A stretch of DNA of 64,000 nucleotides from Polytrichum commune. Taxonomy: Eukaryota > Streptophyta > Polytrichopsida > Polytrichales > Polytrichaceae. The stretch lies in assembly GCA_950295325.1 (NCBI GenBank), contig OX485803.1, positions 10,168,001 through 10,232,000 on the forward strand. Direction: 5' to 3'. Under the pieces are notes generated by a model, which worked only from the letters and a program-made list of their open reading frames with translations, was not told where the DNA came from and did no database searches. Numbering within the stretch: position 1 is the first letter of the stretch; every line of letters starts with the position of its first letter. The translations under genes and the position numbers were made by a program. Of the stretch, positions 14,095 through 26,937 are shown piece by piece.

Positions 14095-17000
14095 TCATAC
14101 GCTTAGACCCACAGGTTCCATGATAGCATCACGGGCTTGAGGAGCCTCTTCTTCTATAGGCTTAGGGCCCTCTCCAAATGTTGCTGTATTGTCAACAAGA
14201 GCATGCAGTCCTTGTGGCTGTGGGAGTTCTACCTCTTTGGTCTTTAAAATTGGAGTCACTAGTTTCTCTCCATTTGCCTTCTCATCCTCATTCACTGGCA
14301 TAGCATCTTGCTGCTTCCCAGATACTTCAGTTCCTGGTCCCCCTGCAAAGTCCAACTCCGCTCCTTTTCCAACCACTGTGTCAGAAGTATCATCAACATT
14401 GACACCCGCTGTAACTGGTTCTTTAGTAGATACTTCTGTTTTTGCTGGTGCCTCTGCACTCGAGGGATCCACATCCATGGCTTTATTCTCTTCAGTAGGT
14501 GCTCCCTCCGTTTTGCCTTCTCCATTTTCCTCTTTCTTATCCACTGAGAGGCCAGCTGCAATGTCAAGTCCTTCCTCATTAGCTCATATTTCCAGTTTTT
14601 TAATGTCATGCAAGATCTTTCCCCTAGCTGCTATAACATATTGGAAAAACATACCACCTGCTCTCGTTGACAACGCATGTTACTTTCAATTCTATTGATG
14701 AACATCTGATCACACAAATAACTGCATGCTAAGAAACGTCTGCGACACAGATTTGATGCATTGCAAAAAATTGGACTGCTATATGATACGTATTTTAGCG
14801 AAAGAATCTCACAACAGTTCAAGAGACCCAGAACTTCCAGGAAGAAATAAAGCTCACCAACAGTTTTTTCTTTCACATGGTCACGGCTCTTTCTTGATCT
14901 TTTTTGCGAAGGCTGTTTCACCTCAGAGTCATGACCAAGCCCGTCAAATAAGGAACGAATCTTTGAAGTCAACCTTGCAGATCTCCTTGGTTGATCACCT
15001 GGAGTCGCTGGAGAACCACCTTCATGATGCAATAATAGAACCACTTATTTAAAATCATGTCATATATTCATTAGTACAGAAGGACCATTGGCTGCCAGGT
15101 GAAGTATCCACAGGGAAGAAACAAATAAATACAATAGCACCCCACACAGAGCACAGACCAAGCAGACAGCTGCCAGAAGGAAGTACTACCATTTTGCTCA
15201 CAAGGGAACAATAGCAAGGGTTAAGAGAAGTCACAGTTTCAGTTGTTGCTACTCGCCAAAACATGCCATCTCTATAACATACTATCTAAATAACTGCCAA
15301 AAGAACTCACCTGAAGCTTTATGAAAACATAACATGCAAGTAGCCTACTCCAGATTAAACCTAGACTATCACAACAGGTCAAGGATGCAATTTGTCAATA
15401 AAGTATCAGACAAGTACCTGCAGCGTCCATAAACATAGAGGAGATGCAACACTCTTAACTGCCTATATCCCACCATGCTAATAGGCAGAAAATCACATAC
15501 AGACTTAGCACTTGCAGTTGCGAGCACCACAAGCATCTTCAGATTGGGGAAAACAAGGAAGCTTAGGCAAGAGTCAGGTGCAACAAGAAAGGTCCAGTAG
15601 GTTGAAAACTGTTAAGACATTTCCCTCATCCAAATGCCAAGTTGCGAGGTTAATTTTCATATTAAAATAAATGAAGAAACCCAGTCTCACCACGCCTGGT
15701 GTGTATCTTTCAACAACATATGCATCAGCAAAGGCAAACTGCGGTCTGAAGATGACCACAGTTGAGGACACCATTGGGAACAGACACAACCAGATCAGCA
15801 TGACAGGGGAAAAATGTAAAGCCAACCTGGAATCCCCCAATCAAAGTCAGCAGCCGTAAGAGTTCCTGGATGAGCCTTGAGGTATTTATCCAGCTGCCGT
15901 TTGTTTTTCACTTCTTCACCATCTGGAGCCAGGAAACACACGTCCTTCTTCTTTGGAGTCCCCCCTTTCTTTCCCGAAATCTGCATATATGCATGATATC
16001 GACCATTAGGAGTTAAACCATCAGAAGAGAAATAAAACCATCGGCAATATACATAAACATGAACCTACTCCCCTTTTTGTTATAACTGAAGTATATCATG
16101 CCTGAGGTCATTCAGAGGCTACACAACCCCGTTGTGTGTAATTCTCCTGTATCTACCCTCGCCCTTATTCAAAGGCCTCGAAAACTAGGAAAGGAAAATT
16201 ACCACGCTCAATATTATCTTTATCAAAATAGGTCTGCATCAAACATTTAGGTAGAGCTATCATCAAATGATTTCTCCAAAACATCCTTCTGTATTGGAAG
16301 TTACGGTTAAAAAAGGTGTAACAAGACCTTACACAGCACTTTATATAAAGCACTAAAAGCTTTGAGACCGACCAGAAGAGCTTCAGATGTCATCGCGTAA
16401 TGAATTCTCCCAAAACATCCTTCCGTATTGGAAGTTACGGTAAACAAGGTTTAATTGGACTTTAAACAGCACTTTATATAAATAACCGAAAGGCTTGCAA
16501 CCGACCAGAAAAGCTTTAGATGTCATCGCATGATGAATTTTCCAAATGTTACCGTAAACAAGGGTTAATAAGACCTTAAACAGCACTTTATATGAAGAAC
16601 TAAAAGCTTAAGACCGACCAGAAGAGTTTCAGATGTCATCAGATGATGATTTCTCCGACGCATCCTTCTGTATAGAAAGTCACGTATGAACAAATTTTAA
16701 TTAGGCTTTACACTACAGCACTTTATATGAAGAACTAAAAGCTTGAGACCGACCAGAAGAGCTTCAGATGTCATCACATGATGATTTCTCCAAAGCACCC
16801 TTCTGTATAGAAAGTTACGTATAAACAAAGCTTAATTAGGCTTTACACTACAGCACTTTATTTGAAGAACTAAAAGAGTAAACAGCGACCAGAAGAGCTT
16901 CATGAAGACCGTTTCAGACCGATTTCAACTAACTCGAGCAGCGCTGTGATTATTTATTACCGAATCTGTCACGGCGGACACGAACTTGACTTGCTGGCCG

Positions 17001-17362
17001 ACATTGCTCTACTCAAACTGGCGTTACTGTAGATCAACAGAATTAGTTACCGCAAGAAAATTCGCAACACACAGGGGTTTGCTTGCAGCTACTGCAGATA
17101 TACATACCTCGCGCATCCTTCTGTATTGTAAGTTACGGTTAAACAAGGTTCATTTAATCTTTACACTAGAGCACTTTTTAAGACCGACCATAAGAGCTTC
17201 ATATTTTTTAAGACCAAGAAAATTCACAACACACAGGGGTTTGCAGCTGCTTGTAAATACCTTGCGCTTCCAGCCATGCAGAGTGCCTGAGAGTTCCTCA
17301 AATACTCCTTCTGGCGTTCCTACGCCTTCAGCCGAGGCTAAGGTGGCCTCCGGACTCCCCAT
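14095..17362 (-). CDS. Methyl-CpG-binding domain protein, MBD10/11-like, four exons
   Basis: Four exons give 301 residues: 17362-17261, 15980-15827, 15019-14858 and 14582-14095, all with GT-AG borders and conserved phase. The last acceptor (ATGAG) has a weak pyrimidine tract. The product begins MGSPEATLASAEGVG. The methyl-binding domain spans about residues 23-86: LHGWKRK, GKKGGTPKKKDVCFLAPDGEE, RQLDKYLKAHPG, DFDWG. Then comes TPGDQPRRSARLTSK, the conserved basic segment after the domain in plant MBD10/MBD11. The tail has a lysine-rich QKRSRKSRDHVKEK stretch, likely a nuclear signal, and a long acidic region rich in Glu, Pro and Thr. Proteins of this class are nuclear chromatin factors; MBD10 and MBD11 lack strong methyl-CpG selectivity in Arabidopsis, so methyl binding here is not assured. 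Intron 1 (15981-17260) is swollen by tandem repeats. No disabling mutation is visible. Confidence 0.9.
16236..16905. repeat. Tandem repeat, about 115-135-bp unit, in MBD intron 1
   Basis: The phrase GACCGACCAGAAGAGCTTCAG and its variants recurs near 16369, 16497, 16611, 16746 and 16881. Between occurrences lie diverged copies of TTCTCCAAAACATCCTTCTG, GAAGTTACGGT and CAGCACTTTATAT. About five copies are present, and a detached partial copy occurs at about 17110-17205. The array lies wholly within intron 1 of the MBD gene. Confidence 0.8.
17060..17270. repeat. Short direct duplication next to MBD exon 1
   Basis: A roughly 50-bp segment containing CACACAGGGGTTTGC and ending near CTTGCGC/CTCGCGC occurs at about 17062-17107 and again at about 17217-17266. 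The second copy overlaps the exon 1 donor region of the MBD gene. A partial unit of the intron array sits between the two copies. Confidence 0.6.
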
Positions 17363-17862
17363 GCCCGCTCACTTTGCCAACACAAACCTCCACAAAGATA
17401 AACACCGTGACCAGCCACAATCTTACTTAAAACTCTTAAACTCTCGCTTAACTCCTATAAAACTCTTAAACTCTCCACTTCCACAATCCTCGCACACAAG
17501 TCACTCGCCGTAGGAGGAAATCCCCCGAAATCGAGCACACGGCCACTACGCGGGCCAATCCGCACCCCCAAAAGAAACCTCCACAAAGCTCAAAAAAATT
17601 TCCACAATCCAAAACCCCGCCGCGGCCGTGCGATGAGCTCCCCGGTGGCCGCAATTGGCGAAGCGCTGACGACGGAAACGCAACACAAATTTGGCAGCGG
17701 AAGGCGAGCGTGCGTGCACAGAGCGATGCTTTTTGTGTTTCGATGTTTGTTGTTGTTGGAGGGAGAGCGCGGAGCGGGGGGAAGAGGCGCCTACAAGCGC
17801 GGACGATACGGAGACCGATATCCGCGGACGTGTCCCGGTCCAACCCCGCCGGTCATGGCTAC
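17363..17862 (-). promoter_or_regulatory. GC-rich promoter and 5' leader of the MBD gene
   Basis: The 500 bp upstream of the MBD start codon, especially 17500-17860, are strikingly richer in G+C and CpG than the surrounding DNA (for example GCCGCGGCCGTGCGATG near 17618 and runs of CGCGG). This fits a 5' untranslated region and promoter reading on the minus strand. No TATA box or start site was assigned. Overlapping open frames here follow from the base composition rather than a gene. Confidence 0.55.
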
Positions 17863-18029
17863 AGTAGGTACCCGGTTCTCAGCCGGTTCCATGTGCGCTA
17901 TTCTCCCTTCACCTCTCGTGTGTCGTTTCTTTACTTGGCATGCTGCTTTTCTTCCCATGGAATCGGGTAAGGTTAAATGGGTCGAGTGAAGAATATCACA
18001 TCCGAGTCCCATGCCCACATAGCATTTAT

Positions 18030-18700
18030 CCATGTGTTTAGAATCGGTTTCCCCTAAGTAAATGGTCATTTTACACATGTGATCAACGGCCATGAGAAAC
18101 TAAATGATTTAAGGTTTTCATGGTCAATAGTCCGAAGCCATGACCAAGAGAATTCCACATCATTTTTTAAAAGCTCGGGTCCTGGAAAACATTGAAAATG
18201 GATGAGATTTCAATGGTTAGTTTTTCTTACTATTTCACTTCTCATGCGGTTAGCATAAGGTGGTTAGCAAATCCAAATTGAGGCTGTAGCCATGTTCCTC
18301 GTATTTCGTTTTTGAAGCTCATATGAAATAGCTTATTCATTATCAAATTGCCAATTTTTGTGTTCATTCAGTGGCCATTCAGGTCCTATGATCATGTTCA
18401 CTGCTGAACCTAGAATGGTTATCATATTTTGAGCACATAGTCCATTTTCTTTTTAACATATCGTTTTTTTATTTATGTTTTTGGAGCCACACCTATCCAC
18501 ATAGCACTCAAATATAAAGTTGTCCAATTACAAGAAGTGGTTGAAATAGGCACTTTTACCTTAAGGGCCATTTACACACATGATCAAAGGCCATGAGAAA
18601 CAATGATCATGTAGGATCTCCCATGGTCATGGTCAGCAACCTAAAGCCATGACCAAGAGAAATTTACATCACTCCTTAAAAGCCTTGGTTAAAAGTTATA
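18030..18700. repeat. Direct repeat pair, about 165 bp, spaced about 500 bp
   Basis: A block containing ACACATGTGATCAACGGCC, CCATGAGAAAC and AGCCATGACCAAGAGAA at about 18030-18200 recurs in diverged form at about 18535-18700 (ACACATGATCAAAGGCCATG, AAGCCATGACCAAGAGAAAT). The sequence between shows no coding potential. No terminal inverted repeats or target duplications were recognised. Confidence 0.6.
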
Positions 18701-19429
18701 ATGCAAAGCGCATTTAGACATGATGTAGTGTTTTACGAAAATCTCCTACAATCGGTGGAGAAGATTATTACTTCAAAATAAACATGTGTTCTAAAAATAT
18801 TTTATATGCATGGATATTAATAAAAAAAATGGGTTTTCCTCACAAAATTCACCTTCATTTTATGTTAAGACAACTTATGTGAGTTGTCTCGCTGCCAACT
18901 TTGGGTGACTGCCATTCCTAGACACGAAGGATAAAATATCATTTCTCATTCATTCTTTGGCATGGTCAATTTTATTCTAGAAGAGTTTATATGAGGCAAA
19001 GTGGGACAACCACTCATTTCTCAAACAATGAGGAAGTTTAGAAAGCGGTGGTCATGGTTCGTAGTCACTGATGGAAACATACTTCAACACAAATATAATG
19101 AAGAAGGCAACACTACAGTAGTGGGGTTGGGAGAAATCATGACACTTGTCATAAATTTTTGAAAAGAAGAACAATATGGAAACAAAAGGGAGGGAGGAGA
19201 GGGGGGGGCACATATCGGTCCCAATAGCAAGGGCAGCATCCCTCTTGCCACTGAATGAATTTTGTTTTTCTTAAAGTTTAAGAATGTTGTTAAAATTTTA
19301 TCTGTAAATCAACAAACTTTTATTTAAATCTATATTTTGAAAAATATTTTTGAATTTACATGAATGTAAAAGGTACACAAAAAAACACATGTTATGTTAT
19401 GCTCTTTATTTTTTGATTGTGCACAGGAC

Positions 19430-19960
19430 GGCAGAGGTCCAACTAGTGTCCTATATAATGAGCATAAGGTGTTAAACCATGTGTCATATTCTTAATTGTC
19501 ATTTTCTTACATGTGATCTTTTTTCTTCTCACAACATTGGGCAAATGGATTGAAAATATTGTATTTGCTTACTTGATTATTCATTTGGTTCCACTAACAT
19601 GATACAAGATCTATGAAGATGTTCTACATAACAGCCATTAGGTGTTATTGCACATGCACTCTCTTGGACATGTCATATATTTACATATGGTGTTTTCCTT
19701 TTCGTGGAATTCGGGAAAATCCAGTGAAATTATCATATGTGCTTATGGGTTTTTTGATTGTTTGCAAACAATCCAAGAACATGTTCATAAGGTCTGGAAG
19801 AATGTATTGTATAACGGCCATTGGGTGTTGTTGAATTTACACAATTCTTCATATGTCATCTATTTAAATGTGATATTTTTCATTTTGCATGATCAAATAA
19901 ATCACCAAATGACAATACAATACGTGCTTCAACATAACCTAAGGTTTATAAGAATGTACT
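19430..19960. repeat. Degenerate tandem repeat, about 175-183-bp unit
   Basis: Three diverged copies share a CATAAYGGCCATTGGTGTT-like core near 19468, 19640 and 19823, followed by a CATATGTCAT-like segment and a thymine-rich block. The spacing is 172-183 bp. The unit length is close to that of the array at 3.2 kb, but I see no convincing sequence match between the two. Confidence 0.5.
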
Positions 19961-22534
19961 AGACTAGCTTAGACCCATGTTACTCCAACCCAATGACAAC
20001 AAGACGGAAATGTAAATAAATAGATAAATAGGTAATTTACATAATCACAAAGTAAGAAACTATACCAACAAAACAAAACAAAACAAAACAAAACTTAGAA
20101 GTTGCCAAAGAATTTGCAAACTATGAACCCATATTGAAAGTCTGGCAACATCAACAAAATACGATGTGGAGAAGAAGTAGACTATCACCTTCAAGGTTTT
20201 ATCAATATATGTGGAGTTGATATCTTATCAACCTTTTTTATTACCAATTATTAACCCTTTGGCTTCACTGCGTTGTCCATAGCAATAGGCCAACAAATCG
20301 TGGCCAATGTATGTTCAATAGTGCATTACAAGCATCTCTAAGGGGTTGGGGTCAACAGCCTTACAACTAGAGGTGAAGTATGCCTCCAACGCCGTTAGTT
20401 TACTTGATAAAATGGCTTTCGTTGTAGTCAACAAGGATAGATATATATTTTAGTTTTGGCTTGCAAAGCTCTATATTGCAGTAACCCTCAATTACATTGC
20501 AAAAACATGTCAATCCTCCCACAAAAGCACTTGTTTAATGCGAGCCTATGCCCCACTAGAATGCATCCACAAACCACATGGTTCACAAACACAAAGAAAC
20601 TAAGAAAAACAAGGGAGCCAACACAAATTAAACACAAGATTGCACATGAGAAAACAAAAAAAAAAACAAAAAAAAACATGATGACATCGTAGAAATACGT
20701 GGGCTTGTAATCTCCATGGAGGTGCAAGGTGGTGCAAGGTGGTGCATTGATGGGCGAGCAAGATTGCATTCAAGATCCGCAAACAAATGTGAACATGGCA
20801 CCAAGGACAACACTCTACTTCCACTTAATCAAAACCCCGCTCCTACCACTACATGGACAAGAATTTACTACTTCGCTCACTTGTAGGGTGCACAAAATGG
20901 CCAAAGCCCAACAATGAAGTCCAACAAACCCTAAAACAAAGGCATCAAGGGTGATGAATGTAGTTGGACATGAGCAAACATGGCACGGGAAACATGAATG
21001 CTCTCATTTTGAACGTATTGGATTAGTTACGGTGATGTTTTTGGGGCCAAATCATTATGTGAAAAAACTAGATGGTGTTGCTAGACATATCATTTCAAAA
21101 CCTACATGAGCCAATCTCTTTTCTATTGTGGAGTGCTACTTCATGCAACATGATATTGATAAGAGAGATTATGTTAGATTTGTGTGCTCTAACCAACAAT
21201 CATACATTGTTAGAGATACTAGTCAAAACTTGTGCCAATCCCACACAACTGCATGTTGGTTGAGCTTGATTTTGTTATTAAATACTAAATACTTTGTTGA
21301 ATATGATTAGAAGAAAGAAGCAACCCAATTGTCATTTCATACTTGTGAAGTAGATGGCACTCAAGGAAAGTACTATTCACTTTGCAAGGGTGGCCCAATA
21401 TAAGAGGGGTATGATTCTCGGCACTAGGGGTTTTGCAACACCCTATGGTTAAGTAATGTTTTAAACTACAACCTTTTGCATCCAATGAATTGCATTGGTG
21501 ATGTGTAAGGCAATGAGTCCTCATCAACACACAATGAAAGAAATCATAATCAATACTTGTAGACACTTGGGCAACATGGGCACATGTGAATTGTGTTGCA
21601 TTAAGCAAGGGATTTTGTTGCCGTCATTCTCATTTCATGAAGTCACATTGTTTGGTTAGTAAAAAGAAAGCATATATCAAGCTCCGATTGATTAGGTTAA
21701 GCATGCACTTTCTTAGATGTACATAAGTTAAGACCATGAGGAAAATAAACATTGGTTGGCAATCAGTCCTGTGACCTCTTTGAAATAGCATTACCTTGTA
21801 GGGAGGTCATTATAGACCATGTATTAACAATACTTCGACATTTGCACGAATCACATCATATTCAAGAACCCCCCTTCCCTAGATGTGTAGCCTTTATTGA
21901 ACAACGCCTAGGAGCAAAGAAATGTTATGAGCACAAAAGAAGTTATTTGGGTAGAGTAATCCAAGGTTGAATAAAGCATAAATTAGATGTAGTGCAAGCC
22001 CACCAGTACATGTGTTGCCTGGCATGGGTTAGTAGACTAGTATGTCAGGTATGTTGTAAGGAGTTTAGAGTCGGGAGTCCTCTATTGTTTTCCACCAATG
22101 TTCTTTGATTGTAAGAGGTTGATCATGTGACCTATATTCATATCAACCATGTCTAAATATTAAGATCCAAACACTAAGTCTAAGTGTATTGGGCTTATGT
22201 TTGTAGGGCCCATGAAATACCCTTAACATGGTAGATTTTGGCATGAATGTATTAAATACAAAAGATGATTGTTCATCTATCGCAAATAAATAAAATGACA
22301 CAATAAATATGCTTCTTTTATTTCTCAATTTATAGGTATGTTTATGGGTACATGAATACCATGTGATGGAACTTGAAACTTGTGGGGTTATTTTTAAGGT
22401 TGATGCTAGAAGTCTAAACTTGACAGTATAAAATATTGGGTTCAAAAATGAGAATTCACAAATCCAACAATGATGACATTTTATACTTGGGAATGCACGT
22501 AACATAAGGTCATAAGATAGCTTTGATTTATACT

Positions 22535-22672
22535 TATAGTAAGAGTATGGTTTTTATTTGAGTAAACTATACCTAACCCTTTAAAGATAGAGGCGTGGAT
22601 TTATTAAGAGTAAGAGTATGGCTTCTACTTGAGTGAACTATACGAAACTCCTTGAAGAGAGAGGTATGGGGT
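22535..22672. repeat. Imperfect tandem duplication, about 70 bp
   Basis: The block TAAGAGTATGGTTTTTATTT followed by GAGTAAACTATAC and an AAGATAGAGGCGTGG end is repeated immediately downstream as TAAGAGTATGGCTTCTACTT, GAGTGAACTATAC and GAGAGAGGTATGGGG. It lies upstream of the TATA-like CTATATAAAC near 22697, within what is probably an LTR. Confidence 0.6.
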
Positions 22673-22696
22673 GAGCTCAGCTTAGAGAGGGCTTCT

Positions 22697-22862
22697 CTAT
22701 ATAAACTCTAAGGAGGGGCGTATCATGTTCTTCTAATTTCATTTGTGGTTTTCTTGAGCTCAAGAGTTCTCTTAGCAAGACAATTTCTTGTTATTGCTTC
22801 ATACAAGTTCTTGGTCTTTACATGCACGTTTCTTTGCACATTACATGTTTGGTGTCAAAGCC
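22697..22862 (+). mobile_element. Probable LTR 3' part and primer-binding site
   Basis: A TATA-like CTATATAAAC at about 22697 is followed 150 bp later by an LTR-like CATTACA end and TGGTGTCAAAGCC (22850-22862). The last matches the initiator-tRNA-Met primer site TGGTATCAGAGCC at all but two bases. Spacing and order are those of an LTR promoter, R-U5 and primer site. The LTR start is not resolved; it probably lies near or above 21.99 kb. No gag or pol was recognised downstream, so this is a relic or solo-like fragment. Confidence 0.4.
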
Positions 22863-23480
22863 ATGTTTCCTCCTTCATTTTCATTCTTCAAAGCTTGAAG
22901 GAGATTTTTTGTTTTCTTATTTTATTTTCTATACGCCTTTCTAGGAAAAGAGTGAGTACATTATGTATTTGAACACATTTATGTTGTGTTGTCATCTAAA
23001 TGGGCGTACATCCGGGGTATCAAAACAAACATCCATCCGAATATTATTCCACAAGGGGTGCGTTCAACTTTGAAATTAATGTAATTGGTTGGTTTCAATT
23101 TGATTGGAGGTTAAATACATATGTATAGTCTTATTTATCCAAGCATTTGTTGGCACTCGGGAGTATTTTCTTTGTTGCATGCTACCTTGGAGCTTATTAG
23201 AGGCTACATTGGGAGTTTCTATTTTATTGTTGCATTATAAAGTTGGTGGAACTAGAATGGAAAAAGAATCCATTTATTTTCAATTGTATGTGTTTGCAAG
23301 TTTGAATGGAAAATTTGATTTCTTATATCTTTAACATGGATTTAAGTCAATTTGGTCATATTGTCAAAGTTTGGACTTTTAGTATCATGTATTATTAACA
23401 CAAAATAATTATCCAACTTACAAGAATAGGTAATTTCAAGTGGCTCCATGAAGTTCAATACAAAAACTTATAGGCAAAAC

Positions 23481-23500
23481 CATCGGGAGCGCTCCCGATG
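23481..23500. repeat. Perfect 20-bp palindrome, founder example of a dispersed motif
   Basis: CATCGGGAGCGCTCCCGATG reads the same on both strands. The flanks AAAAC and GTTTT extend the symmetry with one unpaired base. It is the best of about a dozen related sites in the window. Confidence 0.8.
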
Positions 23501-26500
23501 TTTTCCCTACGTTGGTTGGCTAGAAGAGTTTGCTAGTCCTAAGTTTCGTCACACTAAGAATGGTTTTTATCTAGTTGCACAATTGTGAATGCTTGGCGAA
23601 TCCACACAAGGTAGATATTTGTGTCCGGAGGATGAACAAGAAGAAAAACGTAAAAAATAAAAAATAAACATATATGTAAGGGTTGCAAGATTCTATGGGT
23701 TTTGTTGCGTGCAATTCCACAATATAGATCTTTGGAATCATCCTCTAGTAAGGTATTCTCTTGAACTACGTCAAGCATGCTTGCCTTTGTTGTGATATAT
23801 GTTGTTAATGTACAAAAACAAAGTTTTAGCTTACAAGGCATTAGGGAAATGGATTATCTATATGCTCAACAACAAACTTTTTAATACGTGACACAATCAT
23901 CCAAATTTTCACGGTAAGTTTTATGCACCAAACAACCACTCTCTCAAATTTTAATATACTTTCTTATACCGCCACGAGTCCCATCATTTTTTTTATTTGC
24001 ATTATGAGCATCCTCAACAATCACTTCTTTGTCTCTGTGAAGTATAGGGAGAACATGGTCCCAAAGAGACCTAATTTGGAGAGCGGTTGGTTCAACTTTG
24101 GAAATAAGTGGTGACCGCGATGATCATCCTTCCACATGCAAACCATATTGTTGTTTGCAACAACCACTATGGATCAAGTGCATTTTTTTTTGTTGTTGTT
24201 GAAATACATGCCATTCATCGTTGTTTACGAAGAACATGAAAATATGCATTTTCTTCAACCCTACGAGCTTCTTAGCATAAAATCATAATGAAAGACTGAA
24301 ATCAACAACCTCCTAAATCAAATTTGGAATTAAAAATGAAGTTGTGATTCCATTAAAAACTCATGGAGTTAACAAGAACAAACTTGTTCATTGTTTTGAG
24401 TTGTTTGGACAAGTAGTTGTAATATTTGTCTATGTCTTCATGAGCGTGACCAACGAGTAGGAATCCAACATGTATCTTTTGGAAAACCTTTCAACCCATC
24501 AACATAGATAAAAACGCCGTAGCGTGTTGATTTTTATTGTCCCTAGCCGAATTTTCTAGTTGTAAATATAAATTTTTTGGTTGAAGTCGGCCAACATCTA
24601 GATCATTAGTTGCTCGTGGAATTGAAGAATGAAATTTGGAGGCCAAATTGGGAACACATTGAAAAACATGATGTTGTAGTCTCCATCAAGAGATCTCATG
24701 AGCTATCCATATAATTTGTAGCAGAGCTTACAATGATTAACATTTGGGTCCAACAAAATGCACCGGGAGGTCTCCTAATGCTCATGGATGGAAGAAAATA
24801 AATCTCAATAGAATAATAGAATAATTGCTCACTTAGATTTGCCCATAAAAGTATTTCAAAGTAATCGTTCAATGGCGGATCATCAAACAACTTCTTGAAA
24901 TTACACACATGAGATTTTCCCAATGCATGAAGGCACCTCGCCAAAGACGATAGTGAAGTTCAAAGCTTTAGGGCACAAATTAGTTGTGGAATGAGCATAA
25001 GTGATGTCACTATGATCATAATTGACCATGTTGACAAGGCATACATGTAGCTGGAACAATCCCACAAGTGGTTTTTTTTGTCACCCACAGACAAGGAATA
25101 GTTGTTTTTTAGGGGTCCATTCTATCATGGATGATTGCTAAAACTTCGCTCAAATCGATTTTGGACTCGTGGCACCATGCATGGTATAGATTACAGCATG
25201 AACCCTAGTTTATGTTGTGTTTTTTAAACTCTTTCTTGAGATTCTCCCTATTTTCACCAACTTTGATGCTCATGTCAATGAGATCTTTGTAGTGTTTGCA
25301 TTATGTGCACTTAAAAAACTTGAAACCTCCTTCACGGATGTTCATGTTTCAGAAAACATTGCTCTAAAAGAGACCAATGGCCAACTAAAAAACACTTTGA
25401 ATTCCAAAAGATTTGAAGATCTGCAAATTATATAAATTATAATATATCAATATTTATCAAATAATAAACTCTTATTCTAAGATCAGGAGGGCTCTTGATC
25501 CTTGAACTGACTTTAATTAATTTATGTGTAAGCACTTCATAAATAAGACAATGCGAACATTTATCATGTACACATAGATTCTAATTTCTTGGGAGACCTT
25601 AATTTGAGGCCTAACACTAATAATATGTCAACAACCTATCCATTATGATGCCTCCCCATGCAAGACATGATTATTTTTGAGGAAGTATAATGCCAATAAA
25701 TACACCGGCAACATATCATGTTTACATACCATTAGGCTTACTAATTACATGCACAATAAATGTCACATCTACCAATAATGACAATGCTCTTGTGATATGT
25801 GCTTGTGGGAGTTATAAATTCCATGAGATGAAGACAATACACTGTAAAGTGCAATTCATTTCATTTTCTTGGCAATAGTTCAATTGAGTTCCACTTCTTG
25901 GCAAATAATTTGTTCTTTTAGCTCATTACAAGGTAGAGAGACATGAAATGATCAACATGTGACACTAGATCTAGAGAGAGGAACAAGAAAAAAGATTAGA
26001 ATGGAGGACATTGCCAGTAGTGACATCGAATAAACTAGCCACAACAGCAACGATATTCAAAAACCTCATAATGTTGCATTGAACATACATAGAATAAATA
26101 GTGGGGGAGTATTTGGTTTGTATTTTCAATGGAGAATATGAACAAACCTCTCACGCGCACATAAATGCATAGAGTTAGGCTCTAAAGAATCCACTAAAGG
26201 CATTATTTTAGCAATTAAAGGGCCTAAAGAACACAAAGGTGGAAATAAATGAAGGAGATAAATGAAGCAAAGGCTTAGATTCAAACGATTTCAAATTCAA
26301 CAAGGAGGAAAATAACAACACATACAATGACAAAGATGCAAAGCTCTGCAACGATAATGGAGAGTGTGATGATGTGGACAATATAGAACCAAAGTCATAT
26401 TCAAATCATTCCACCACTTTGGCATTTTTAGATTCAACTGGTGTTTCACAAATGGGTTGATAAAAATTTCAATAAAGATTGTTTAAATTATAATATAAGC

Positions 26501-26794
26501 ATATCATAAGATTTATTTTGATATATAATAAAGACATCGCGACAACTATTTTGGAGCACAATCTCAATGTTTAATGTGTTGATAGTCTTTAAAAATTTAA
26601 CTCTCTTGAATAAATGATTAGAATTAAAGTTGAAAATAAAAAACACAATGGAGTTTCCCCAACTTCGTGTATATCGGGAGGACGCCAATGGTTTGTGAAT
26701 CAATGTTGACAACCACAATACCCAATGCATATTCACTACAAATCTGGGCAAAAAAATTGTATTGCACAAGCTAATTACGTCCACAGTGTTGTAG

Positions 26795-26937
26795 CATTAG
26801 GAGGCCTCCCAATTCTATATTACATATTTTATTACTCATGTACTTATTAGGGCTTACAAATGTTTTCAAAATAGTGTATTCTAAGATTCCTTGGAAAAGC
26901 ACCCACCCAATATTCAACATCGGGAGGCCTCCCAATG
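26795..26937. repeat. Two GGGAGGCCTCCC-type palindromes
   Basis: CATTAGGAGGCCTCCCAATT (26795-26814) and CATCGGGAGGCCTCCCAATG (26918-26937) lie 123 bp apart. Both are near-perfect inverted repeats of the dispersed family. A third, weaker site is at 26672-26690. Confidence 0.7.

Larger units (their letters stand above)
17863..21980. other. Gene-free AT-rich tract
   Basis: No host gene or intact transposon protein is seen. Contents are the repeats listed separately, a G run near 19201, a short (AAAAC)n tract at 20066-20095 and A-rich segments near 20650. Open frames are short and unrelated to families I recognise. Confidence 0.4.
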
